From Pirellulales bacterium (lineage in GTDB: Bacteria; Planctomycetota; Planctomycetia; Pirellulales; DATAWG01), in NCBI GenBank assembly GCA_035939775.1, contig DASZFO010000124.1, positions 1-52,807 of the forward strand: a stretch of 52,807 nucleotides of DNA, written 5' to 3'. Under the pieces are notes generated by a model that saw only the letters and a list, made by a program, of their open reading frames with translations, was not told where the DNA came from and made no database searches. A program made the translations under genes and the position numbers. Within the stretch, counting starts at the first letter, position 1. Every line of letters begins with the position of its first letter. Below are positions 8,371 through 17,500 of the stretch, piece after piece.

Positions 8371-10083
8371 TCATTGCTGCGCAAGCTGCTGCCGCGCCGC
8401 TCGCAGGCCGGCGGAAAGGATCGCGTCACTGCTGTTGCCGCCGGCAATAGTGGCGACCTCGCCGGTGATCGGCTTGGCCGTTTGACGCACCACGATGTCC
8501 GGCAGCACGCCGACGTGGACGAACGGCAGGCCGTTTGGCGAGTAGAATTTCGCCGTCGTCAGGCGGATGCCCGCGCCCGCGATATTGAGAGGGAATATGC
8601 CTTGTACCGAGCCTTTGCCGTAACTTTTCACCCCGACGATCACGCCCCGATGATGATCGCGGATCGCGCCGGCGAAGATCTCGCTGGCGCTGGCGCTATC
8701 GCCGTCGATCAGCACCACCAGCGGCATCCGCCAGGCGCCGGCCGCGCGGGCCGTGTACACATAGTTCTCTTGCGGGCTGCGTCCCTTCGTGGAAACGATG
8801 TTTCCTTGGTCGATGAATTTATCTCCCACGTCAACGGCGGCGGTCAACAGCCCACCCGGATTCCCTCGGAGATCCATCACCAGGCTCTTCATCCCCTGGC
8901 GATAGAGCTTCCAGAGGGCCGCGTCCATGTCGCGGCTGGTGGTTTTTTGGAAGCAAGTGAGCTTGAGGTAACCGATTCCCGATTCTTGATCGAGCATCTT
9001 CACGTCATCGACGCTGGGCACGTCGACGTGCTCGCGGCGGACGACGACGCGGCGTGCCGGTTCGCCGCCGCTGACATCCAGCAGCTCGACCGAAGAGCCC
9101 TCCTCGCCCTGCAAAAGTTCGGCGGCTTGATCCGTGGTTAGTTCGCGGGTCGATTTGCCGGCCACCGCGGTCAGCCGATCGCCGGCCTTGATGCCGGCCC
9201 GTTCCGCCGGGCTGCCGTGGATCACGTTGACGATCAAGAGCGCGTTTTCAGCCGCCTTCAGCTCGACTCCGAGGCCCACGAAGTTGCCTTCGATTTGCGA
9301 ATAGAGGTCATTCAGTTGGTCGGCGGTGAGAAAGGTGGTGTACTCGTCTAATCCGCCCGCGGCGCCGGCCGTGTATTCGAGAATCACTGACGTCGGGCTG
9401 AGGCCGAGTTCCGCGCGAGCCAGATGAGCGGCCGAGGCGACTACGTCGCGCAGCTCGTCGCGGTCGCGGACCGCATGGTTGTCGGTCAGGTTGTGCAACC
9501 TGCGGCGGAAATCATTGACCGTCTCGGACGGAACCTGAATCGGATTGCTGGAAGCGAACGTCGGCTCGTTCAAGGCGATGTCGAGATCGAGCGTCCCCCG
9601 GTCGAGCAGGTGCTTCCAATCGGGTTCTTGAACGTAGTGCGCGTAAACCTTCGACAGCACTTCGGCATAGAGGTCGAGCGCTTGGGCCTCGTCGAGCTGA
9701 GCGATGCTGCGGCGGAAGCTGCCATCCGCATATCGGCGGCCGAGATCGTAGTGAATCTTGGCTAGATCGATCCGTTGGGCCAGTTGTGTGATCGATGGAT
9801 TGGTGCGGACGGCATCTTCGTAGAGCGAAAGCGCTTCACCCCAGCGGCGCTGGTCTTCGAGCTTCGCGCCGCTCGATACGATGTTGTTCACATCGGTCGT
9901 CAGCGTAGGCGCCGCTTGCGAAGGAGCGACCTCCAATGGCGCCGATTGGGCGGGCGCCACGCGCACCGCGGGCTCCCGAATTTGAATCGGTCCCTGCGCC
10001 CGAGCCGAAATAAAGGAGAAAGAAAAGCCAACCGCCGCCAAAACCAAGGCAGAGGTACGAAGCCAGACCCGGGATCGCATCAT
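8371..10083 (-). CDS. S41-family C-terminal processing protease (CtpA/Prc-type)
   Basis: 570 aa, exported (signal peptide 1-30 ending SFISARAQ). Residues about 60-150 are helical and TPR-like (QRRWGEALSLYEDAVRTNPS). A PDZ domain spans about 265-350 (GNFVGLGVELK, GSPAERAGIKAGDRL). The S41 core follows: GYLKLTCFQ, LVMDLRGNPGGLL, then GDSASASEIFAGAI with the probable nucleophile S465 and SYGKGSVQ with the general base K490, 25 residues apart as in Prc. The catalytic dyad is intact. It probably cleaves C-terminal tails of periplasmic proteins. Lies just upstream of the BBP7 gene on the same strand. Confidence 0.93.
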   Translation of the reverse strand: MMRSRVWLRTSALVLAAVGFSFSFISARAQGPIQIREPAVRVAPAQSAPLEVAPSQAAPTLTTDVNNIVSSGAKLEDQRRWGEALSLYEDAVRTNPSITQLAQRIDLAKIHYDLGRRYADGSFRRSIAQLDEAQALDLYAEVLSKVYAHYVQEPDWKHLLDRGTLDLDIALNEPTFASSNPIQVPSETVNDFRRRLHNLTDNHAVRDRDELRDVVASAAHLARAELGLSPTSVILEYTAGAAGGLDEYTTFLTADQLNDLYSQIEGNFVGLGVELKAAENALLIVNVIHGSPAERAGIKAGDRLTAVAGKSTRELTTDQAAELLQGEEGSSVELLDVSGGEPARRVVVRREHVDVPSVDDVKMLDQESGIGYLKLTCFQKTTSRDMDAALWKLYRQGMKSLVMDLRGNPGGLLTAAVDVGDKFIDQGNIVSTKGRSPQENYVYTARAAGAWRMPLVVLIDGDSASASEIFAGAIRDHHRGVIVGVKSYGKGSVQGIFPLNIAGAGIRLTTAKFYSPNGLPFVHVGVLPDIVVRQTAKPITGEVATIAGGNSSDAILSAGLRAARQQLAQQ

Positions 10084-10817
10084 AGTAAGATTACCTGCGG
10101 AGGGAGGGCGCCGTCAGGCCATAAACTGGCCGTCGCATGGGCGTGCATCCGGTCGATAGGCATCGCAAGCAACTGCGATGCCCATGCACTCGCCAGGCAT
10201 TTCAATGGGGTGGGTAGAAGGCCGATGCGCCATGCCGAGCACCGCAACTTTTGCCGAAGCAATTGCGAAACCGAACATCTCGCGAGCCTTCCGTTGCAAA
10301 ACTTGTCCTACATGGGAAGCCGAGCGAGGATGGTCTAGCCCGTCGGCCAGATTGAATATAAGACATGTTTCGATGCCTGTCAAAAAGGTTCGTCGAAAGA
10401 TTTTTTCCGCACGACTGCTACCATTGCTACGACGATTGCCTGAGGTCCGCCAGAGCGCCCCGTTGTGCGAATCGGCTTTGAAAGAAGGTAAAAAAGCTTT
10501 GCACGACTTACACGTTCTGGCGCGAAAGAAGCTAGTCTATGGATAAGAAGGGCCGGGTCGGCATAATGCGGGAAACCGCAACAGGTGGCAGAACCGTCGC
10601 CGTGCGAAATCCGATGGCTTGAACCATGAAGTGCACGAAGGCCACGAAGGGGGATTCGGAGCAGGATCAAACAGAGGAGACAGAGGGTAAAAGATTGGGC
10701 AAATTGCCTCCGTTATCTCGGTTTGCTACTGTTCGAAGTGTCTCTCTTTTGTGGCCACCGTGATCTTCGTGGTAATAATTGTAACTGCCGCAAATCCATT
10801 GGAGGTCGTCCCTCAAG
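10084..10817. other. Divergent intergenic region before metH, 734 bp
   Basis: No supported gene. It holds nested, imperfect inverted repeats: CACGAAGGCCACGAAGG (10634-10650) against TGTGGCCACCGTGATCTTCGTGG (about 10750-10772), and inside them a CAAACAGAGG.../...GGTTTG pair (about 10667-10728). Such CACGAAGG repeats recur as a dispersed family in related genomes. I looked for a cobalamin riboswitch ahead of metH and did not find the conserved B12 box or core. A GGAGGT lies 12 bases before the metH start. Confidence 0.5.
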
Positions 10818-13800
10818 ATGTCCGTCGTTCAGCCCCCTGCAATCCGAGACGTACTCGATCGCCTGCTCGCCGAGCGGATTCTCGTGCTCGACGGCGCGAT
10901 GGGGACGATGGTGCATGCTCTCAAGTTTGACGAGCGCGATTTCCGCGGCGAGGTGTTCGCCAATCATCCGAAGGATCTGAAGAACTTCATCGACGTGCTG
11001 GTGCTCACTCAGCCTGAGGCGATCAAAAACATCCACCGCCAGTATCTCGAGGCTGGGGCCGACATCATCGAGACGAACACTTTCGGGGCGACCTCGGTGG
11101 CGATGGCCGATTTTCAGCTTGAAGGTTCCGTGCGGGAATTGAATCTGGCGGCCTGCCGACTGGCCCGCGAGGCGGTCGATGAGATGAACCTCCGAACGCC
11201 CGACCGGCCGCGGTTCGTGGCCGGTTCGATCGGCCCGACCAACCGGCAGCTCTCGATCGCCGGCAACGTGAACGATCCGGGCTACCGCGCCGTAACGTTC
11301 GACCAGATGGTTGAGACATATTACGAGCAAGTGGCCGCGCTCGTCGAGGGTGGGGTCGACATTCTGCTCGCCGAGACGGCATTCGATACGCTGGTGCTGA
11401 AGGCCTGCCTATTCGCGATCGACAAGTTCTTTGAAGATCGGCGATGTACCGCGCGGGGGAAGGGGACAGTCCCCTTTTCCTCCGAAGACTCCGAAAAAGG
11501 GGACAGTCCCCGGCTTCCCGTAATGGCATCGTTCACCGTATTCGAAGGGGGGCGCACGCTTTCGGCGCAGACGGTCGAAGCCTGTTGGAATTCGATCGCC
11601 CATGCCGATCTCTTGAGCGTCGGGATCAATTGCTCGCTCGGCCCGGAAATGCTTAGGCCGTATGTCGAGGAACTGTCGCGGATCGCGCCGATTTATGTGA
11701 GCTGCTATCCCAACGCGGGACTGCCAAATGCTTTTGGCGGCTTTGACGAAACGCCCGCGATGATGGCCGGCACGCTCGGCGAGTTCGCGGCCAACGGTTG
11801 GCTGAATATCGTCGGGGGCTGCTGCGGGACGACCCCAGCGCATATCCGCGCGATCGCCGCCGCGGTAGCTGGCAAGCCGCCGCGCGAGCCGGCCCATCCC
11901 GAACCGCTCACTCGCCTCAGCGGCCTCGAGCCGCTGGTAATCCGTCCCGACAGCAATTTCATTATGATCGGCGAGCGGACGAACGTGACCGGTTCGAAGA
12001 AGTTCTCCAAGCTGGTGCTGGCGGGCAAATTCGAGGAAGCGGTGGCCGTCGCCCGCGAGCAGGTCGAAGCTGGGGCGAATGTGATCGACGTGAACATGGA
12101 TGAGGCCCTGCTCGATGGCGAGGCGGCCATGACGCGGTTCCTCAATTTGGTCGCCGCCGAGCCGGAGGTTTGCCGGGTGCCGATCATGGTCGATAGCTCG
12201 AAATGGTCGGTGATCGAGGCGGGCTTGAAATGCGTGCAAGGCAAAGCGATCGTCAATTCGATCAGCCTCAAGGAAGGGGAAGAAGTCTTTCTGCACCACG
12301 CTCGGCTCGTGAACCGCTATGGCGCGGCGGCCGTTGTGATGGCCTTCGACGAGCTGGGGCAGGCCGTCACCGTCGAAGACAAGGTGCGCATCTGCCGCCG
12401 GGCTTATCGCCTATTGACGGAACAGGTCGGCATGGCTCCGACCGATGTGATCTTCGATCCGAACATCCTGACGGTCGCCACCGGGATCGAGGAGCACAAC
12501 CGCTACGCGATCAACTTCATCGAGGCCACGCGCGAGATCAAACGGCTGCTTCCGTTGGCCAAGGTCTCCGGAGGCGTAAGCAACATCTCGTTCTCCTTTC
12601 GCGGCAATGACGTGGTCCGCGAGGCGATGCACTCAGCCTTTCTCTATCACGCCATCCGTGCCGGGATGGACATGGGGATCGTCAACGCCGGCCAACTCGC
12701 GGTTTACGAGCAGATTCCCAAGGACTTGCTCGAACGGGTCGAGGACGTGCTCTTCGATCGCCGGCCGGACGCCACCGAGCGGCTGGTCGAATTCGCCGAA
12801 TCCGTAAAGCGGCAAGGGGGCAAGACTGCCGAGGCCGAATCGGCATGGCGGAGCGGCACGGTCGACGAGCGGCTGAGCCACGCTCTGGTCAGGGGGATCG
12901 TGGATTACATCGACCGCGATGTCGAAGAAGCCCGCGGCAAGTATCCCACCGGCTTGGCGATCATCGAAGGGCCGCTCATGGCCGGGATGCAAGTGGTCGG
13001 CGATCTCTTCGGCTCGGGAAAGATGTTTTTGCCACAGGTGGTCAAAAGCGCCCGCGTGATGAAGAAGGCAGTGGCCTATCTGCTGCCGTTCATGGAGCGG
13101 GAAAAAGCCCTGGCCGGCACCGCGGACAAACCGCGCGGAAAAGTGCTGATGGCGACCGTCAAGGGCGACGTTCACGACATCGGCAAGAACATTGTCGGCG
13201 TCGTGCTCGGCTGCAACAGCTACCAAGTGATCGACTTGGGGGTGATGGTTCACTGCGAGACGATCCTCGACACGGCCATCAAGGAAGGTGTCGACATGAT
13301 CGGGCTGAGCGGCCTGATCACGCCAAGCTTGGACGAAATGGTCCACGTCGCCCGCGAGATGGAGCGTCGCGGTTTCGCGCTGCCGCTTCTGATCGGCGGG
13401 GCGACCACCAGCGCCAAACATACGGCCGTCAAGATCGCCCCGGCCTATGGCAAGGAGACGATTCACGTGCTCGACGCTTCGCGGGCGGCCGGGGTCGTCG
13501 ATCAATTGCTGAATCCCGACGCGAAGCCGCTCTTGGATCGCCGCAATCGCGAGCAGCAGCGGCAGTTGGTCGAATCGTATCGGCAGCGGCAATCGGTGCA
13601 TTTGGTTCCTTACGAGCAGGCGGTGGCCAATCGGTTTCACACCGACTGGGAGACCGTGCGCATCGACACGCCGGCTTTTCTCGGCCGCCGGGTGCTCGAT
13701 GATTTTCCGCTCGAGCGGCTGGTGGAATTCATCGATTGGTCTCCGTTCTTCCTCACGTGGGAGCTAAAAGGCAAATACCCCAAGATCCTCTCCGACCCGA

Positions 13801-14579
13801 AATTCGGCGAAGCGGCCACGCGGCTATACGACGACGCCCGACGGCTTTTGGATCGGATCATTCGCGAGAAGCTACTCACAGCTCGTGGCGTTTACGGCTT
13901 TTGGCCTGCCGCGGCGGTTGGCGACGACATCGCACTTTACGCTGACGAGAACCGCGCCGCGGAGCTAATGCGCTTTCACACGCTACGCCAGCAATGGGAG
14001 CGCAAGGGACAGAGCGAGTTTTTTGCGCTGGCCGATTTCATCGCTCCGATCGAAAGCGGGCGGCGCGATTATCTGGGGGCATTCGCCGTTACGGCGGGGA
14101 TCGGTTGCGACGAGCTGGCCCGTGCGTTCGAGGCCGATCACGACGACTACAATTCGATCATGGCGAAGGCGCTCGCCGATCGGTTGGCCGAGGCGTTCGC
14201 CGAATTCTTGCATCGGCAGGCCCGGATTGATTGGGGGTACGGCCGCGAAGAGAAGCTTTCGAGCGAAGATCTGATGGAAGAAAAGTATCGCGGCATCCGC
14301 CCGGCCCCCGGCTACCCGGCCTGTCCCGACCACACCGAGAAGCGCATCCTTTTCGATCTGCTACAAGCTGAAACCGGCGCCGGCATTCACCTCACCGAAA
14401 ACTTCGCCATGCTCCCGGCCGCGAGCGTCAGCGGCCTGTACTTCGCCCATCCGCAGTCGCGCTATTTCGCCGTCGATCGCATCGCCCGCGACCAGGCCGA
14501 ATCCTACGCCCGCCGCAAAGGCCTGCCGCTCTCCGAAATCGAGCGCTGGCTCACGCCGAATTTGGGGTATGAGCCGTGA
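10818..14579 (+). CDS. metH: Cobalamin-dependent methionine synthase
   Basis: 1253 aa, complete four-module enzyme transferring methyl from 5-methyltetrahydrofolate via cobalamin to homocysteine. Homocysteine domain (about 10-345) with the zinc ligands GINCS (C272) and [10 protein letters not shown] (C335/C336). Pterin domain (about 370-640) starting [19 protein letters not shown]12 cap and B12-binding domains (about 680-910) with [12 protein letters not shown]786 being the cobalt ligand. AdoMet activation domain (about 940-1250) with [16 protein letters not shown]. Hence self-reactivation is expected. The E. coli enzyme is 1227 aa; about 20 of the extra residues (about 211-232, [20 protein letters not shown]) are encoded by a palindromic element inserted in frame in a loop of the homocysteine domain. 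Zinc and cobalt ligands are all intact, so the product is probably active. Confidence 0.97.
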   Translation: MSVVQPPAIRDVLDRLLAERILVLDGAMGTMVHALKFDERDFRGEVFANHPKDLKNFIDVLVLTQPEAIKNIHRQYLEAGADIIETNTFGATSVAMADFQLEGSVRELNLAACRLAREAVDEMNLRTPDRPRFVAGSIGPTNRQLSIAGNVNDPGYRAVTFDQMVETYYEQVAALVEGGVDILLAETAFDTLVLKACLFAIDKFFEDRRCTARGKGTVPFSSEDSEKGDSPRLPVMASFTVFEGGRTLSAQTVEACWNSIAHADLLSVGINCSLGPEMLRPYVEELSRIAPIYVSCYPNAGLPNAFGGFDETPAMMAGTLGEFAANGWLNIVGGCCGTTPAHIRAIAAAVAGKPPREPAHPEPLTRLSGLEPLVIRPDSNFIMIGERTNVTGSKKFSKLVLAGKFEEAVAVAREQVEAGANVIDVNMDEALLDGEAAMTRFLNLVAAEPEVCRVPIMVDSSKWSVIEAGLKCVQGKAIVNSISLKEGEEVFLHHARLVNRYGAAAVVMAFDELGQAVTVEDKVRICRRAYRLLTEQVGMAPTDVIFDPNILTVATGIEEHNRYAINFIEATREIKRLLPLAKVSGGVSNISFSFRGNDVVREAMHSAFLYHAIRAGMDMGIVNAGQLAVYEQIPKDLLERVEDVLFDRRPDATERLVEFAESVKRQGGKTAEAESAWRSGTVDERLSHALVRGIVDYIDRDVEEARGKYPTGLAIIEGPLMAGMQVVGDLFGSGKMFLPQVVKSARVMKKAVAYLLPFMEREKALAGTADKPRGKVLMATVKGDVHDIGKNIVGVVLGCNSYQVIDLGVMVHCETILDTAIKEGVDMIGLSGLITPSLDEMVHVAREMERRGFALPLLIGGATTSAKHTAVKIAPAYGKETIHVLDASRAAGVVDQLLNPDAKPLLDRRNREQQRQLVESYRQRQSVHLVPYEQAVANRFHTDWETVRIDTPAFLGRRVLDDFPLERLVEFIDWSPFFLTWELKGKYPKILSDPKFGEAATRLYDDARRLLDRIIREKLLTARGVYGFWPAAAVGDDIALYADENRAAELMRFHTLRQQWERKGQSEFFALADFIAPIESGRRDYLGAFAVTAGIGCDELARAFEADHDDYNSIMAKALADRLAEAFAEFLHRQARIDWGYGREEKLSSEDLMEEKYRGIRPAPGYPACPDHTEKRILFDLLQAETGAGIHLTENFAMLPAASVSGLYFAHPQSRYFAVDRIARDQAESYARRKGLPLSEIERWLTPNLGYEP
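11456..11513. repeat. Palindromic element (GGGGACWGTCCCC family) inside metH
   Basis: Two GGGGACAGTCCCC cores (11463-11475 and about 11500-11512) flank TTTTCCTCCGAAGACTCCGAAAAA, the same plan as the copies near csrA and upstream of the fusA-type gene. The outer arms are degenerate here. It is read in frame within the homocysteine-binding domain, between the segments FFEDRRC and [17 protein letters not shown], which are contiguous in ordinary MetH. Confidence 0.92.
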
Positions 14580-14585
14580 GTCGCG

Positions 14586-17500
14586 CTACTTCGCCTCGAT
14601 CGCCGTCAGGCTCTTCGCGGTTTCAGCGCCGCCGGCGGCCTCGCGCCACGGCGTCGCCAGCCAGAGGATGGCCCGGCCGTCGCGGCTGGCAGTGAGGACG
14701 TAGCGACCGTTCGGGGAGAAGGAGACCGCGGTCACTTCCTGCGAATGGGCCTTGAGAGACAGGATTTCCTTGCCGGTGGTGGCGTCCCACAGCTTGGCGA
14801 GGTCATCTTGGCTGCCGGTCATCACGCGCAGGCCGTCCGGAGAGAAGGCCACCGATGCGACGGCCGCCGTGTGCCCGGAGAGCGTCTGGAGCACCTTCTC
14901 GGAATCCACGTCCCAGATGCAGGCGGTGTCGTCGGCGCTGCCAGTGATGAGCCGTTTCTGCTTACCATCTTTGCTCTGCCAATAGGCCAGCGACAACACT
15001 CCCCATTGATGACCAAAGAATCGCTTGTCCTGTTCGTAGCGCTGGAATACATGGAGTTGCTTCGCGGTCGCGGCGTCCCACATTCGGGCAGTTTTGTCGC
15101 CGGAGCCGGTGAAGACAACCTTGCCGTCGGGCGAAAAAATGGCCGAGGTGACGCGACTCTCGTGGCCGACAAACGTGCGAATCACCTTGCCGGTCTTGGC
15201 GTCCCAAAGTTTCGCAGTCTTGTCTTCGCTGGCGGTGAGCACTTGAGTGCCATCAGGCGAAAAGCAAGCGCTGTTCACGAAGTCGTCGTGACCGATCAAC
15301 TTCAGCTCGGCCACTCCGGTCTCGGCGTTCCAGATTCGGGCCGAATCGTCCCAACTTCCGGTGACGATCCGCTTGCGATCGGGCGAGAAATTGGCCGAGG
15401 CAACGACCCCGTTGGGCGTGAGCGACATCCGCTCGGCGCCGGTGGCCGCGTCCCAAACGTGGGCGCCGTTGCCGCCGACGGTGACGAAGTTCGCTCCATC
15501 CGGCGAGAACGTCGCCGACCAGACCTGCCCGCTTTTGAGCGTTAGAAACGCGTCGCGACTGTCTTTACTGCCCGGGCCGAGAATCTCGCGATCGGCTTGC
15601 AGATCCCAGATCCGGACCGTGCCGTGCTCGTAGTCGGCCCAGAGCGCCCGCCGCCCGTCAGCCGAGACGGCAAGCTGGCTCGGCGCGGGCGGTGAATCCT
15701 TCGCGGTTCCGGACGAGCCGATCGTTTTGATCAATTGAGCCTTATCGACATCCCAGAGCGAAATTATATGGTCGTCGCCTAATAGCAGCGCTTGCCGCCG
15801 CTGGGGAATGAATGCCATCGACATTACCGCCGTGAGCGGCTTGAGGTTCAATTCGATCGGCTCGGCGCCGGTGGCGACGTCCCATTGCCCGACCGTATTG
15901 TCGGTGCTTGCGGTGAGTACTCGTTTGCCGTCGGGGAGGAAAGCTAGGGCGGTGATCTTCCCACTATGACTGTTGCTTCGCTTGATTAACTCGTTGGTGG
16001 TTGCGTTCCAGAGTGCGCAGCCGCCGCGGCCGTCGCCGGTGGCAAAGAGCTGGTCGTCCGGAGAGAAGGCCACCGCGGTGACCTCCGCGTCGAGCGGCTT
16101 CGTGGCGCCGAGCAGCTTGCCGGTTGCTGCGTCCCATATCTTGGCAGTGTTCCCATCGCTGCCGGTGGCGATCAGCTTGCCGTCGTGCGAAATCGTCGCG
16201 GCGGACGCCCGTCCCGTGCGATCGAGCCGCAATGTCTGCGTGCCGGTCGTCAGGTCCCAGACGCGGGCCGTGTTGTCGGCCGCGGCGGTGAGCAGCAGCT
16301 TGCCGTTGGGGAAAAAGACGGCGGTCGAAGTGAGGTAATCGTGCCCTTCCTCGAAGTTCTTGAGCGGCTCGCCGGTCTCAAAGTCCCACGTTTTGGCAGT
16401 CCGATCGCGGCTGGCGGTGACCACGCGCTGGCCGTCGGTCGAGAAGGCAGCCGAGAGCACGGCGTCGGCGTGCCCTTGCAGCACCCTTTCCTGAAAGTAG
16501 CGCATCTCCTCGTAACCGGCGATACTCCACAACTTGGCCTCGTGGTCATGGCTGCCGGAGAGCACCTGATGACCATCTGGCGAAAAGACCGCGGCTCGAA
16601 CCCAACTGGCATGTCCGCGCAGCGATTTCACGAGATGCCCAGTCTTGAAGTCCCAAAGCTTGATCGTATTGTCGTGCCCCGCGCTCAAAACCATGTTGCC
16701 GTCCGGGGAGAATTCCACGGCGCGGACCGGCGCCGTGTGGTCTTCAAGCGCGCGATATTTCGCCGGGGGAATTGGGCGACCAGCGACGGCGTCCAGATAA
16801 TTGAACGGCTGCACGTCCTCGGGACGCCAAATCAGAACACGGTTGTCGTATCCCCCAGAAACAACGTATTTGCCATTCGGAGAAAACGCCGCGGCGTAGA
16901 CCGGGCCATTATGTCCCGTAAATGGCGGGCCTTGCTCGCCCGTGTCGGTGTTCCAAACAATCACGGTGCCATCCTGGCTGGCGGTGACGATCCGCGATTC
17001 ATCGGCGGAAAACGCGGCGGACCAAACCCACCAGTTGTGCCCGCGATACGTATGCAGCACGTGTCCGCTTTCGACATCCCAGAGTCGGGCCGTCTTGTCG
17101 TACGAACTGGTCAGGAGCCGCCGGCCATTGCGCGAGAAGGCGACCGAGAGCACGTCGTCTTGATGGCCGGAGGCCGGATCGCCGGGATTTCCCGCCAGCT
17201 TTCGCACGAGCGCGCCGGTCTCGGCGTTGAAGATCTGCACGTAGCCGTCTTTCTTGTTGTTGCCACCCAGCGCCACGTACTTTCCATCCGACGAGAGATC
17301 GACCGAGTGAACGTAAAGGCTGCCGTAGGGGATTTCGACCAGCACCTGGCCAGTTTTCACGTCCCAAATCCGGGCCATGCCGTCCCAACTTCCGGAGACG
17401 AAACGATTGCCGTCGTGCGAGAACGCGACCGATTCGACCGGGGCCTGGGCGTTCTTTTCGTTCGCGCCCACCGGTTTTAGCGAATAGCTGCGGACGCTTT

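Noticed and set aside
10084-10817. Cobalamin riboswitch upstream of metH
   Set aside because: I looked for the B12 box and the conserved core and found neither; only dispersed repeats are visible.
12633-13640. 335-codon minus-strand frame within metH
   Set aside because: Antisense to conserved B12 and cap domains of a full-length enzyme; no motif of its own.
16185-17480. 431-codon plus-strand frame opposite the WD40 region
   Set aside because: Antisense shadow of the repeats; repetitive sequence and high GC keep it open. No independent domain.
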